64,000 nucleotides of DNA, taken from positions 186,001 to 250,000 of the forward strand of contig NZ_JAAIWM010000005.1 in assembly GCF_011008845.1 (NCBI RefSeq). Reading direction: 5' to 3'. Made by a program: the position numbers and the translations under genes. The notes under the pieces were generated by a model. That model was not told where the DNA came from. It saw only the letters and a list, made by a program, of their open reading frames with translations, and ran no database searches. Shown here one piece after another: positions 10,173 through 18,613 of the stretch. Each line of letters opens with the position of its first letter. The first letter of the stretch is position 1. This stretch comes from Bacillus mesophilus. Its GTDB lineage: Bacteria; Bacillota; Bacilli; Bacillales; SA4.

Positions 10173-10210
10173 AAAGGCCAGTGAATCATTACGATTTACT
10201 GGCCTTTTTT
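10173..10210. terminator. Terminator after ABC-F gene, possibly shared
   Basis: AAAGGCCAGTGAATC and GATTTACTGGCCTTTTTT form a 15-bp stem with one mismatch and a T-run. It lies between convergent genes; the T-run favours the plus-strand gene. Confidence 0.85.
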
Positions 10211-10214
10211 GTGA

Positions 10215-10706
10215 TTAATCTATAGTTAGAACATTTTCAAAGGCAAAACCTAAGTAACGATAAGAAACGGTCACCTCGTAAACTTCTTCCTCATGCCCAA
10301 TTGATAATGCATAGGAAGAATCCTCCTCAGAAGCTGTATGATTATTGACCTTTTCAAGATTTTGGGTAGGAACAGTTTGCGGTTCGATTTCTACTGAATC
10401 AACCTCTTCAAATTGATAACCCTCCACTTCTTTACCTTCAAATTGATCTGTAATTGCAAGGCTTCCTAGTGGGTTGCTTACCTGAAGCATTACTTTCTCA
10501 GGCTTGATGCCACCATTTATATAAACTTCTTCAATATGTACATTCCCAAGATTACTTTTATTACCGACTTCTATTAAAAGAACTTTATGGTTTGAAGATG
10601 ACCCTATAGCACCACTAACTAAAGGTGGATTACTTTTCAAATAGCTGATGAAGCCTACACCAATCAACAATACCAAACATACGATCATCACTATTCTTTT
10701 CACCAT
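10215..10706 (-). CDS. Membrane-anchored extracytoplasmic protein of unknown function
   Basis: 163 residues. Residues 4-22 (RIVMIVCLVLLIGVGFISY) form a single N-terminal signal anchor; the remainder is hydrophilic and probably lies outside the membrane. No cysteine in a lipobox position, so not a lipoprotein. No domain recognised. Start supported by GAGAGGGTGAG seven bases upstream. It is a single gene, convergent with the ABC-F gene. Confidence 0.75.
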   Translation of the reverse strand: MVKRIVMIVCLVLLIGVGFISYLKSNPPLVSGAIGSSSNHKVLLIEVGNKSNLGNVHIEEVYINGGIKPEKVMLQVSNPLGSLAITDQFEGKEVEGYQFEEVDSVEIEPQTVPTQNLEKVNNHTASEEDSSYALSIGHEEEVYEVTVSYRYLGFAFENVLTID

Positions 10707-10855
10707 TTTCTCACCCTCTCTACATACCCTATGTTCTTCATTATAAGACGGCTTGGAAATATTTTCTAAATAATTACTTAAAATTCATCTATTCAAGTAT
10801 AGGTTGGGTGAATTAGGAAAAATTACAAATAAATAAAACTTTAGGGGGATTTATC

Positions 10856-12382
10856 ATGAGTTGGGAAAACAAACTTCCTCAATTTCCAGAGCCATTTTGG
10901 CGTGATACTACAAAATTACCAAGCTTTCCAAAGCTTACAAAGGATATAAAGGTTGATGTCGCTATTGTGGGTGGTGGAATTTCTGGCATTACGACAGCCT
11001 ATCAGCTGACTAAGCAAGGTTTAAACGTCGTGCTTATTGAGGCTGGAAGACTTCTTAATGGAGTCACCGGACATACCACCGCTAAAATTACCGCTCAGCA
11101 TGACATTATTTATGATGAACTCATTAGTCATATGGGTGAAGAAAAGGCTAGACAGTATTATGAAGCGAATACCGAAGCCCTTCAATTTATAAAGAGAACC
11201 GCTAGAGAACAGCATATTGATTGTGACTTTATTGAGGATGACGCTTATGTGTATACCAATTCAGATGAGAAATTATCAAAACTAGATAAAGAGGCAGCTG
11301 CTTATAATCGATTAAACATTTCAGGTGGACTGGTTTCTTCCATGCCACTTGATATCGAAATGAAGTCCGCCATTGTAATGAAAAATCAAGCACAGTATCA
11401 TCCGTTGAAATTTCAAAAGGCATTAGTTCAAAAGATTGTAGATGCAGGTGGAACCATCTATGAACATACCACAGCTACTGACGTAGAAACTGGAACACAG
11501 CCTGTCGTTACAACAAGAGAAGGTCATAAAATCACCTGTGATTATTTAGTTGCAGGCTCTCATTTTCCTTTTTATGATAAGGGCTTCTACTTTGCACGTA
11601 TGTACCAAGAACGTTCTTACTTGCTTGCTATAAAAACGAAGAAGGAATATCCTGGCGGCATGTATCTAAGTGCCGAAACACCTAAGCGCTCGCTTCGTTA
11701 TACATCTTTTAATGGAGAAAAGCTTGTGATTGTTGCTGGAGAAAAGCACAAAACTGGACATGGAGTCAATACCATGAAGCATTATGAGCACTTATCAATG
11801 TTTGGCGATGAGTTATTTGGAATAGAAGAGATTGTGAACCGTTGGTCTGCACAGGATATCACTACTTTGGATAAGGTTCCTTATATCGGAGCCATGACAA
11901 AGGATCTTCCTAATATTTTTGTGGCTACTGGTTATCGTAAGTGGGGAATGACAAACGGGACGGCAGCAGGTTTACTATTGAGTGACTTAATTCTAAAAAA
12001 GGATAACCCATATGAACAGTTATTTACCCCTTCTCGCTTTTATGCGGATCCTTCCATAAAGAATCTTATTACACAAAATGCCGATGTAGCTGGACATTTT
12101 GTGGCTGGAAAAGTTGGCATGGTTCACAAAAAGATTGAAGAGCTCCAAAACGATGAAGGCGCAGTAGTAAAGGTAAATGGTAAGCGAGCAGGCTGCTATA
12201 AGGATATGAACGGAAAAATTTATACAGTTGATACGACATGTACGCATTTGGGTTGTGAGGTTGAATGGAATAATGGTGAACGTACTTGGGATTGTCCATG
12301 TCATGGTTCAAGATTTTCATATGACGGGACAGTTGTAGAAGGACCAGCCAATCAGCCATTAAAGAAAGTGGATTTAGAATAA
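10856..12382 (+). CDS. yhfW: FAD-dependent oxidoreductase with C-terminal Rieske domain (YhfW-like)
   Basis: 508 residues. An N-terminal DAO-type FAD domain with VAIVGGGISGITTAYQL (about 35-51) binds FAD. The last 70 residues form a Rieske [2Fe-2S] domain with CTHLGC (C462, H464) and CPCH (C480, H483). This combination and length match B. subtilis YhfW. The substrate is unknown; the flavin presumably exchanges electrons with the iron-sulfur centre. Good ribosome site AGGGGGA. It is followed by the amidase gene but a separate promoter region lies between them. Confidence 0.9.
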   Translation: MSWENKLPQFPEPFWRDTTKLPSFPKLTKDIKVDVAIVGGGISGITTAYQLTKQGLNVVLIEAGRLLNGVTGHTTAKITAQHDIIYDELISHMGEEKARQYYEANTEALQFIKRTAREQHIDCDFIEDDAYVYTNSDEKLSKLDKEAAAYNRLNISGGLVSSMPLDIEMKSAIVMKNQAQYHPLKFQKALVQKIVDAGGTIYEHTTATDVETGTQPVVTTREGHKITCDYLVAGSHFPFYDKGFYFARMYQERSYLLAIKTKKEYPGGMYLSAETPKRSLRYTSFNGEKLVIVAGEKHKTGHGVNTMKHYEHLSMFGDELFGIEEIVNRWSAQDITTLDKVPYIGAMTKDLPNIFVATGYRKWGMTNGTAAGLLLSDLILKKDNPYEQLFTPSRFYADPSIKNLITQNADVAGHFVAGKVGMVHKKIEELQNDEGAVVKVNGKRAGCYKDMNGKIYTVDTTCTHLGCEVEWNNGERTWDCPCHGSRFSYDGTVVEGPANQPLKKVDLE

Positions 12383-12420
12383 CGATTCTCTATCATTTGA
12401 CTTATCTTTCACTATATTAA

Positions 12421-12482
12421 TAACGCATTAACCTCCTTTCACATATACTACAATGATATTTTAAGTGAAGGAGGTTGCGTTA
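12421..12482 (+). promoter_or_regulatory. Inverted repeat that can occlude the amidase ribosome binding site
   Basis: AACCTCCTTTCAC (12430-12442) is complementary, with one bulged T, to GTGAAGGAGGTT (12465-12476), which includes the Shine-Dalgarno site of the amidase gene; the flanking TAACGCA/GCGTTA extends the match. If transcription begins upstream of 12421, the mRNA hairpin would hide the ribosome site. If it begins inside the loop, near TACAATG, the repeat would act only as DNA. Confidence 0.45.
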
Positions 12483-12484
12483 CG

Positions 12485-13537
12485 ATGAGATACAACATTA
12501 CAAGGGATTATATCGATCGTGGCAATTCAAGACCAGGCACGTCTAATAATTCGATTCAGTTTATAGTTAGTCATGATACAGGAAATGCTGGATCAACCGC
12601 ATACGCTAACCGTAATTATTTTGATTCTGTACAACCCTCTGCTTCTGCACACACGTTTATTGATGATAATTATATATTGGAAATCATTCCTCTTGATGAA
12701 ATTGCCTATCATGTTAGATACAATGTATCCACAGATGACCGACTCTATGGAGCTGATGCAAATGATGCAGCTATAGGAGTTGAACTTTGTTGGGGAGGAA
12801 GTATTAATTTTGATGAGGCCTATAAGCGATATGTTTGGTATCACGCTTATTTATTAGATCGCTTTGGACTAGATCCTGATGAGGATATTGTTGCCCATAG
12901 TACACTTGATCCTACTCGTAGAAGAGATCCACAAAATGCATTACAACGTTATGGAATCTCTTGGAACCAATTTTTGGCTGATGTTAAACAATCGTATCAA
13001 AACATTTTTGTAGACGGACAAGAAATGGCCGACGATACTCCATCAGTTAGAGGGGTTTCAGTTGAACTACCGTTAGGAATAGGCGATGAAGGACAGTTTG
13101 TCCGCGAAGTGCAGCAGGAACTCATTCAAGCTGGCTTCCCACTTCCACGTTTTGGTGCAGATGGAGTGTACGGAGAGGAAACAGAAACTGCTGTCATGAG
13201 ATTTCAACGTCGATATGGCTTAGTAGTCGATGGCCTTGTAGGTCCCAATACCCTTAGAAAGCTTAACGATGTGTTAGGATCTAGCAATCCATCAAATGAA
13301 TTTCCTCTAGCGAATGGAATTCTACGCTCCGGTGATGAAGGTACAGGAGTTAGACAGTTACAGAGAGTATTAAAGCAGGTTAATTTTGATCCAGGTGCCA
13401 TTGATGGTATTTATGGACCTAAAACCGCGGATGCAGTTCGACGTTTTCAATCGATGTATGCAGCGCTAGCAACAGATAGTATATATGGACCTAATACTAG
13501 ACGATATTTACGAATGGAATTAGCAGATCAATCTTAA
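12485..13537 (+). CDS. N-acetylmuramoyl-L-alanine amidase with two peptidoglycan-binding domains
   Basis: 350 residues. Amidase_2 (PGRP-like zinc amidase) domain at about 20-165 with likely zinc ligands His30 (FIVSHDTG), His138 (VAHSTLDP) and Asp148. Two PG_binding_1 repeats follow at about 195-265 and 275-345, each with a GADGVYGEET or GAIDGIYGPKT type core. There is no N-terminal signal peptide, as in phage-type and CwlA/XlyA-type amidases, so export or release at lysis or sporulation is unclear. The ribosome site GAAGGAGG is strong but could be sequestered by an upstream repeat. Confidence 0.9.
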   Translation: MRYNITRDYIDRGNSRPGTSNNSIQFIVSHDTGNAGSTAYANRNYFDSVQPSASAHTFIDDNYILEIIPLDEIAYHVRYNVSTDDRLYGADANDAAIGVELCWGGSINFDEAYKRYVWYHAYLLDRFGLDPDEDIVAHSTLDPTRRRDPQNALQRYGISWNQFLADVKQSYQNIFVDGQEMADDTPSVRGVSVELPLGIGDEGQFVREVQQELIQAGFPLPRFGADGVYGEETETAVMRFQRRYGLVVDGLVGPNTLRKLNDVLGSSNPSNEFPLANGILRSGDEGTGVRQLQRVLKQVNFDPGAIDGIYGPKTADAVRRFQSMYAALATDSIYGPNTRRYLRMELADQS

Positions 13538-13551
13538 ATAACTCTTAAGAA

Positions 13552-13586
13552 AATGGAACGATACTTAAGGACCGTTCCATTTTTTG
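13552..13586. terminator. Terminator shared by amidase and bactofilin-like genes
   Basis: AATGGAACG pairs with CGTTCCATT, followed by TTTTTGTTTT on the plus strand. It lies between convergent stop codons 53 bases apart. Confidence 0.8.
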
Positions 13587-13588
13587 TT

Positions 13589-14377
13589 TTATAGTTTTAC
13601 GGAAGCTCCTACTTTTGCATTTGGATCAATGGTAATTGAATTTGTATATTCCACACGATCAATCTCACATTTATCACCAATCACAACATTTTTCCCTCTT
13701 ACCAACTTAGCCTTCGTTACGGCTAGATTTACCTCATCGCCTTCAATTAAGTCCGACTCTAATAAATCAACACGCTTCTTAAAGAAGTTTATAATATGCT
13801 TTAAAAGACTCGAAGAACCGTATTGCTTTACCACAATTTTTTCTCCACCAATTTCTTTTGCCAAAGAATGATGTCCAATGTTCAGCTCAATAGAATCTGC
13901 ACTTAGTAATCCTTTAATCTTAATGCTTCCATTTGAGCGAAATTGCTCTACCTCACAGCTTTCATCCACTTTTAGTTCCCCATTAACCTTTACGGCTCCG
14001 CCTGTAACTCTACCATTCACATGACTTCCACCGTTTACCTCGAAGTCTACTACTTGAAGGTCCTTCTTAAACTTTCCTGAACCATTAACGATTAGTTCAT
14101 TAACCACTACATTACCTTCCAATGTAGCACTTCCGTTAATTTTCATATATGAGGTGTTTGTATCACCTTCAATTTTTGCTGAACCATTAAATTTGATCGA
14201 GTCAGATTTTACATTCCCCTCAACTTTACCCGATCCATCAATCTTAAGCAGCTGACACTCGATATCACCTAGAATAGCTCCACTGCCATTAATTTTAACG
14301 TCTTCATAACTTCCTCCACCAGCCGCGCCTGAACCATTAATTTTTATGTTTTGTTTTTCTTTGGTTTCGATACTCAT
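13589..14377 (-). CDS. Polymer-forming (bactofilin-like) protein of the YhbE/YhbF type
   Basis: About 262 residues dominated by short beta-strand repeats about 20 residues apart, many beginning with variants of KINGSG (KINGSGAAGG, KINGSGAILGD, KIDGSGKVEGN, KFNGSAKIEGD, KINGSATLEGN, IVNGSGKFKKD). This is the right-handed beta-helix pattern of bactofilin-type proteins. A helical insertion (HHSLAKEI to LLESDLIEG) interrupts the C-terminal third. I chose ATG at 14377 because GGAGG lies nine bases upstream; the TTG three codons earlier is too close. The yhbD homologue lies upstream on the same strand, as in the B. subtilis yhb cluster, but a repeat element intervenes. Confidence 0.8.
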   Translation of the reverse strand: MSIETKEKQNIKINGSGAAGGGSYEDVKINGSGAILGDIECQLLKIDGSGKVEGNVKSDSIKFNGSAKIEGDTNTSYMKINGSATLEGNVVVNELIVNGSGKFKKDLQVVDFEVNGGSHVNGRVTGGAVKVNGELKVDESCEVEQFRSNGSIKIKGLLSADSIELNIGHHSLAKEIGGEKIVVKQYGSSSLLKHIINFFKKRVDLLESDLIEGDEVNLAVTKAKLVRGKNVVIGDKCEIDRVEYTNSITIDPNAKVGASVKL

Positions 14378-14406
14378 TTCTTCCAACCTCCAATTATTTT
14401 AATTTA

Positions 14407-14591
14407 GGCTCTGTTAAACTATGTTGTTGATTTTCGTTTCGGGACACTCGCTTTCCGCGGGCGGGTTCGGAAGCCTCCTCGGCGCTATGCGCCTGTGGTG
14501 TCTCCCTTACCACGCTTCTCCCGCAGGAGTCTCGCGTCCCTTCACTTCAATCAACCCTGCTAAATAATCAGCATCGTTCTTTAACACATCC
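14407..14591. repeat. Palindromic Bacillaceae repeat, copy 1
   Basis: About 185 bp, GC-richer than its surroundings, with degenerate ends GGCTCTGTTAA and TTAACACATCC and internal blocks shared with the copy at 56190-56399: GTTGTTGATTTTCGTT, GACACTCGCTTTCCGCGG, CCTCCTCGGC, CCCGCAGGAGTCTCGC and TCAATCAACnCTGCTAA. The GTTGATT and AATCAAC segments near the ends can pair. It sits between the yhbD-like and bactofilin-like genes. Confidence 0.75.
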
Positions 14592-14689
14592 TTAATTTAA
14601 AAGCTTTGTTTTCTGATAATATCTTGTTTTTTAGAATAGTGTTTCGTTTCATTTAGAATATTTAAGATCAACAACCTTTACGAGAAAAT

Positions 14690-15313
14690 TCAATTTGATA
14701 GCCTAATCTTTAGTTCGTTTAGGTACTCTATTAAGCTTATTTTAAAAATAATCGTGACCTGCTGTTGAAAAATCATTTGGCTATCTACAGGGGTAAGCAT
14801 CCATACTACTTCTTGTTTTTTTGAAATAGCTAGAAGGTCATAGGCTGTATTCTGTTTGCTGAAGTCAAGGTCCTTAAGGAAAACTAGCTCTTCTTCGTAA
14901 AGCTTTTGAAAAGAAGAACTCTTCTGCTCAGCGAGCTTTTCACATATAAATAAATAAAATACATCATTAAAAGAAAGGTTAGTAAGCTGACTATTTTTAG
15001 ACTGTGTATATTGTAAAGTAGTCTCTCTTAAAAACCCTTTCAGCTCTTCCAAGCTAACATTAACATTGGCAGGATTCGGCGAAAAAAATGCTGCCAACTC
15101 TTCTAATGAATAAGCATCCTTTAATTCAAGGATTTTTTGGACCCTACCTACAATTTTCTCTTTTGGAAAGTAAGTTTCCTGTCCAGTAAAGCTTGATTTC
15201 TTAATGAACCAGCTTTCTGGAATAAGGTCCATTCGCTTCCAGCGATACAGCTGTCCGTATGAAATACCCGTATACTCCAACAATTCCTTCTTTGATAAAA
15301 GCTCTTCTTCCAT
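14690..15313 (-). CDS. yhbD: DUF4004 / YhbD-like protein with MerR-type helix-turn-helix
   Basis: 207 residues. The N-terminus (LLSKKELLEYTGISYGQLYRWKRMDLIPESWF) reads as a MerR-like winged helix that would read a DNA site; the middle KIVGRVQKILELKDAYSLEELAAFF supports this. The rest is helical. This matches the YhbD (DUF4004) family. I chose the ATG at 15313 because AGAGGTG lies five bases upstream. It is the first gene of a cluster with the bactofilin-like gene and may control it; that regulatory link is an inference from position. Confidence 0.82.
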   Translation of the reverse strand: MEEELLSKKELLEYTGISYGQLYRWKRMDLIPESWFIKKSSFTGQETYFPKEKIVGRVQKILELKDAYSLEELAAFFSPNPANVNVSLEELKGFLRETTLQYTQSKNSQLTNLSFNDVFYLFICEKLAEQKSSSFQKLYEEELVFLKDLDFSKQNTAYDLLAISKKQEVVWMLTPVDSQMIFQQQVTIIFKISLIEYLNELKIRLSN

Positions 15314-15464
15314 GTGTTCACCTCTTTGTAACAAAACATTGTTTTATCAATTGAACTCAGTGTAACATAACATTGTTTTGTTTACAAACCTATTTTTACA
15401 TTTATTTTCCAAATTAATTTTTAGAAACAATAAAGCACCGTGTCAATATTGGCTCTCTAAATAT

Positions 15465-15495
15465 CAAAAAACCCTCATCAGCTTGCTGATGAGGG
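15465..15495 (-). terminator. Terminator of the nitrilase-GNAT operon
   Basis: CCCTCATCAG and CTGATGAGGG form a perfect 10-bp stem with a four-base loop; on the minus strand it is followed by TTTTTTGAT. It is 12 bases past the GNAT stop codon. Confidence 0.9.
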
Positions 15496-15506
15496 CTACT
15501 TGTATA

Positions 15507-16181
15507 TTATAAAGGTAGTAACGCTACGTTTTCTTTCTTCTTTAGCTCTTCAACCATAGTCAACCATTCAGCAGGCTTATCTGGTAGAACTGAGTAATAG
15601 GTTGTTAAGAAGTCAACTACTAATGATGCTGGTAGTTCTGTTAGTTCTTTACTGATTGGCATGAAGCATAGGTCTAGTCCGGAAACAGCTGCTCCGTTAT
15701 TTTCCCATGAAGGATGAACATATTTAAAGTCTAGTCTTTGGTAGCCTAGGTGTGATAATACTTCACGACGAACAAATGGGTTCATCATAGGAACTCCGCC
15801 AAAATCGAAATCCTCTTTTTGGTATGGATCATAAATTTCAGCAAACATTCCTTGAAGCTGTTGTCCACCGTTCTCTTGAGCTATTTTTTGTAAATGAGAT
15901 AGACGATTGTTTGCTAAGAAGCGCCCTAAGCTTAGTCCTGCTTGACCTACGATTGTAAAATCTGTCATCGCTACATTCCATTGTGGATAGTACCGATATT
16001 CAGTAATACCGACAACCTTACCTTCATGTACAGCTACATAGACGAAAATACTTGGATCTTCCAAAGGTTCTTTCCAAAGGGAGAACTCCAACACCTCTTC
16101 TGGAGGAAATACTTCTTTCATTAGGTCATGTAGTTGCTTAAATAGTGGTTCATCTATACTTTGAACTCTTACATATTCCAT
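15507..16181 (-). CDS. GNAT-family acetyltransferase paired with nitrilase-like protein
   Basis: 224 residues with a GNAT-like core (FVYVAVHEGKVVGITEYRYYPQWNVAMTDFTIVGQ, about 47-82, then LSLGRFLANNRL). It lies 25 bases after the carbon-nitrogen hydrolase gene. In B. subtilis the YhcX protein contains both domains in one chain, so this operon looks like a split version. Ribosome site AGAAGGAGA. The acetylated substrate is unknown. Confidence 0.8.
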   Translation of the reverse strand: MEYVRVQSIDEPLFKQLHDLMKEVFPPEEVLEFSLWKEPLEDPSIFVYVAVHEGKVVGITEYRYYPQWNVAMTDFTIVGQAGLSLGRFLANNRLSHLQKIAQENGGQQLQGMFAEIYDPYQKEDFDFGGVPMMNPFVRREVLSHLGYQRLDFKYVHPSWENNGAAVSGLDLCFMPISKELTELPASLVVDFLTTYYSVLPDKPAEWLTMVEELKKKENVALLPL

Positions 16182-16206
16182 TATTATATTCTCCTTCTCT
16201 AATAAC

Positions 16207-17082
16207 CTATCTGTTTACTTTTATATCGTGCCAATCAGTATAAAGGTCTGTTCTACGATCTCTCCAAGTCGTTACAGAACCTTTTTCTCTTACTTCATAT
16301 AGAAGACTTAAATCAAGATCTGCTGTAACAAGCATATCGTTGTTTAATTCGCCCTCCGCTAACAGTCCTTGTGGTGGGAATGGAATATCGTTTGGTGTAA
16401 TGATTGCTGCCTGCCCAAAATTGGCTCTCATAAAATCAACCGTTGGAAGTGAACCGACAGTACCTGTTAGTACAACGTAAACCTGGTTCTCAACCGCACG
16501 CGCATGACTGGTGTAACGAACTCGATGGAAGCCATGACGATCATCTGTACAAGAAGGACAGAAAATTACATCTGCACCCTTTGCCTTGGCAATTCGAACG
16601 ATTTCAGGAAACTCAATATCATAGCATGTTAAAATGGCAATTCTACCTTTTTCGGTGTCAAACACATTAAAATCATTTCCAGCAGCCATATTCCATTCAT
16701 GTACTTCAGTTGGTGTAATATGAAGCTTCGCTTGCTCCTCTACTCGACCATCTGGATAAAATAAGTGAGCAACATTGTAAAGCTTATCTTCTCTGTTGAT
16801 CACGTGGGTACCACCAATAATATGCATCTTATGCACAACAGCTAATCTAGTAAATAACGTTATATATTGTTCAGTAAAGCCTGGAAGCTCATTAATCGTT
16901 AAACCTGTTCCTTGGCTACTACCGATCGATAAAAGCTGTGTCGTAAAGAATTCAGGAAACAACACAAACTCTGAACCATACTCAGCAGCTGTTTTAACAT
17001 AATGCTCACATTGAGCAGCAAAATCCTCAAAAGACTGAATTGAATGTAAGTGATACTGAACTGCAGAAACACGAATTTTCAT
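16207..17082 (-). CDS. Carbon-nitrogen hydrolase (nitrilase superfamily, YhcX hydrolase-like)
   Basis: 291 residues. The nitrilase triad is visible: Glu44 (LFPEFF), Lys119 (EEQAKLHI) and Cys153 (LTCYDIEFPE). Normal length for the superfamily. Such enzymes hydrolyse amide bonds of small molecules; the substrate here is unknown. First gene of an operon with a GNAT acetyltransferase, together equivalent to the two-domain YhcX. Confidence 0.87.
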   Translation of the reverse strand: MKIRVSAVQYHLHSIQSFEDFAAQCEHYVKTAAEYGSEFVLFPEFFTTQLLSIGSSQGTGLTINELPGFTEQYITLFTRLAVVHKMHIIGGTHVINREDKLYNVAHLFYPDGRVEEQAKLHITPTEVHEWNMAAGNDFNVFDTEKGRIAILTCYDIEFPEIVRIAKAKGADVIFCPSCTDDRHGFHRVRYTSHARAVENQVYVVLTGTVGSLPTVDFMRANFGQAAIITPNDIPFPPQGLLAEGELNNDMLVTADLDLSLLYEVREKGSVTTWRDRRTDLYTDWHDIKVNR

Positions 17083-17181
17083 TTATCTACCCCTCTCTAA
17101 AAAACAATTTAATTTGATTATAAACATTTCACACTAAACTACAAGGGATATGAATCAAATACATTAAATTCCACTCAAACA

Positions 17182-17232
17182 TTAACGCATTAAAGCAGTG
17201 GGGGCCTGGCCCCCATTGCTTTAATGCGTTAA
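17182..17232. repeat. 51-bp near-perfect palindrome, also likely terminator of the TetR operon
   Basis: Arms TTAACGCATTAAAGCA and TGCTTTAATGCGTTAA flank an inner TGGGGGCC/GGCCCCCA stem with a one-base loop; the only non-Watson-Crick position is a G.T pair. It starts 10 bases beyond the TetR-family stop codon. It lacks a long T-run on the minus strand (AATGTTTG follows), so its termination role is plausible but not certain. Confidence 0.75.
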
Positions 17233-17242
17233 ACAACCTCTA

Positions 17243-17809
17243 CTATTTTAACGAATGCAATCCTGCTAGAAAGGTATTTACTAACAAATGCAGACTCTTG
17301 TCTAGGTTGACTGGTAATCCGAATGCTTGTTTTTGTTCGAGGGAGGCGAATCCATGGAGGAGGCTTCGAAGACCTCGAACAGCATGTATGGCGTTTTCCC
17401 TTTCTAGCTTGTATTCTTGAAGTACCTCAATGGTAAGTTCGACAATGCTTTTTCCTGCTTGTTGAATTTCAATATTCTCTGGGTTAGGGGCGGCTAAGGT
17501 TAGTTCATATAAGCCAGGGTTCTGTCTGGAAAATTGTACATATCCGATTGACATAGCATGAACTGCCTCATCACCCGTTTTATTTCCAATCGCTGCTTTC
17601 AAGCCATGAAATAATCGGTTCATTCCAATCAATGCTAATTTATTTCTTAGATCGTCTAACCCTTCAATATGATTATATAAAGAGGGTGTGCGGATGTTCA
17701 GTCTCTTAGCGAGAGTGGCAAGAGTAACAGCTTCCATTCCTTCATTATTAGCTAGCTCAACCGCAACTTCTATAATTGTTACTTTATCTAATCCCATTCT
17801 CGGTGACAT
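17243..17809 (-). CDS. TetR/AcrR-family transcriptional regulator
   Basis: 188 residues. Residues 1-50 form a TetR helix-turn-helix (KVTIIEVAVELANNEGMEAVTLATLAKRLNIRTPSLYNHI). The C-terminal part resembles the WHG (TetR_C_33) ligand domain. It is the second gene of an operon with the metallo-beta-lactamase-fold hydrolase (12-base gap). Two palindromes upstream of that operon are good candidates for its own operators, implying autorepression. The ligand is unknown. Confidence 0.88.
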   Translation of the reverse strand: MSPRMGLDKVTIIEVAVELANNEGMEAVTLATLAKRLNIRTPSLYNHIEGLDDLRNKLALIGMNRLFHGLKAAIGNKTGDEAVHAMSIGYVQFSRQNPGLYELTLAAPNPENIEIQQAGKSIVELTIEVLQEYKLERENAIHAVRGLRSLLHGFASLEQKQAFGLPVNLDKSLHLLVNTFLAGLHSLK

Positions 17810-17821
17810 ACTTATCTCTCC

Positions 17822-18529
17822 TTAATTTACTGCCCGTAGTGCAGCTTCTATTGCTACATCTATAGATTGTACTGGATCCTTAATCATCTTCCCGTGCCCT
17901 ACCGCTAATAAAATTGGATTTAACTCCCTAATCTTTCTAGCACTCTCTATCGCTACTTCCTTATTCCATGTTGCCATAGCTGGAAAAGGAAACAAGAGAT
18001 TAAGCTTACCCGATACTGCAATACCACCTTTTGTTTGAAAAGCATCACCCGCTACAATTGCTCTACTCCTCGTATCAAAAAATGACATTGACCCTGGTGT
18101 ATGCCCTGGAGTGGAAACGACCAACAAAGAACCAACTATATCTCCATCCTCTAATAATATATCTGGCTTTGTCTTTAAATTTTTAGGAACACCACCCTTA
18201 ATAGGCGTACCGGGTTCATTCGCATCAAGCGACTTATCTCCTGCTAGTAACCGAGAATCCCTCTTAGAAAGATAAACCGGAACATCCGGGTAGAGTTCCT
18301 TAAGTGAATCAAGACCAAGTACATGGTCATCATGTGCATGCGTTAATACAATCCTTACAATTGGCTTCCCAATCTCTTTCGCTGCAGCAACAATCCCTTT
18401 CACACAAAAATCCATACCAGTATCAATTAACGTCAATCCATCCTCTTCCTCTACAAAGTAGCAATTAACTGGGAAAACCTTAGGCATAAATGCTAATTGA
18501 ATGATAGAACCAACACGATTTATTTGCAT
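17822..18529 (-). CDS. Metallo-beta-lactamase-fold hydrolase
   Basis: 235 residues. Metal ligands His64, His66, Asp68 and His69 in LTHAHDDH, with further ligands in TPGHTPG and VAGDA, give a complete binuclear MBL site. No signal peptide, so cytosolic. Start ATG at 18529 is preferred: AAGGAG lies ten bases upstream, while a TTG start seven codons earlier would be inside the ribosome site. It leads the operon with the TetR regulator, so it is probably induced by the regulator's ligand. Substrate not predictable. Confidence 0.87.
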   Translation of the reverse strand: MQINRVGSIIQLAFMPKVFPVNCYFVEEEDGLTLIDTGMDFCVKGIVAAAKEIGKPIVRIVLTHAHDDHVLGLDSLKELYPDVPVYLSKRDSRLLAGDKSLDANEPGTPIKGGVPKNLKTKPDILLEDGDIVGSLLVVSTPGHTPGSMSFFDTRSRAIVAGDAFQTKGGIAVSGKLNLLFPFPAMATWNKEVAIESARKIRELNPILLAVGHGKMIKDPVQSIDVAIEAALRAVN

Positions 18530-18550
18530 ATCATTCTCTCTCCTTCTCAA

Positions 18551-18595
18551 AAACTAATGTCGTTAGTTTTATAATAAACTAATACCATTAGTTTT
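18551..18595 (-). promoter_or_regulatory. Tandem TetR-type operators overlapping the MBL-TetR promoter
   Basis: Two 19-bp palindromes, centres 25 bp apart: AAACTAATGTCGTTAGTTT (18551-18569) and AAACTAATACCATTAGTTT (18576-18594). On the minus strand TTGTTA (18596-18601) and TATTAT (near 18572-18577) could be the -35 and -10, with the distal palindrome in the spacer and the proximal one at the start point. The regulator gene is in the operon itself. Confidence 0.75.
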
Positions 18596-18613
18596 AACAA
18601 GCACATTTTTCCA

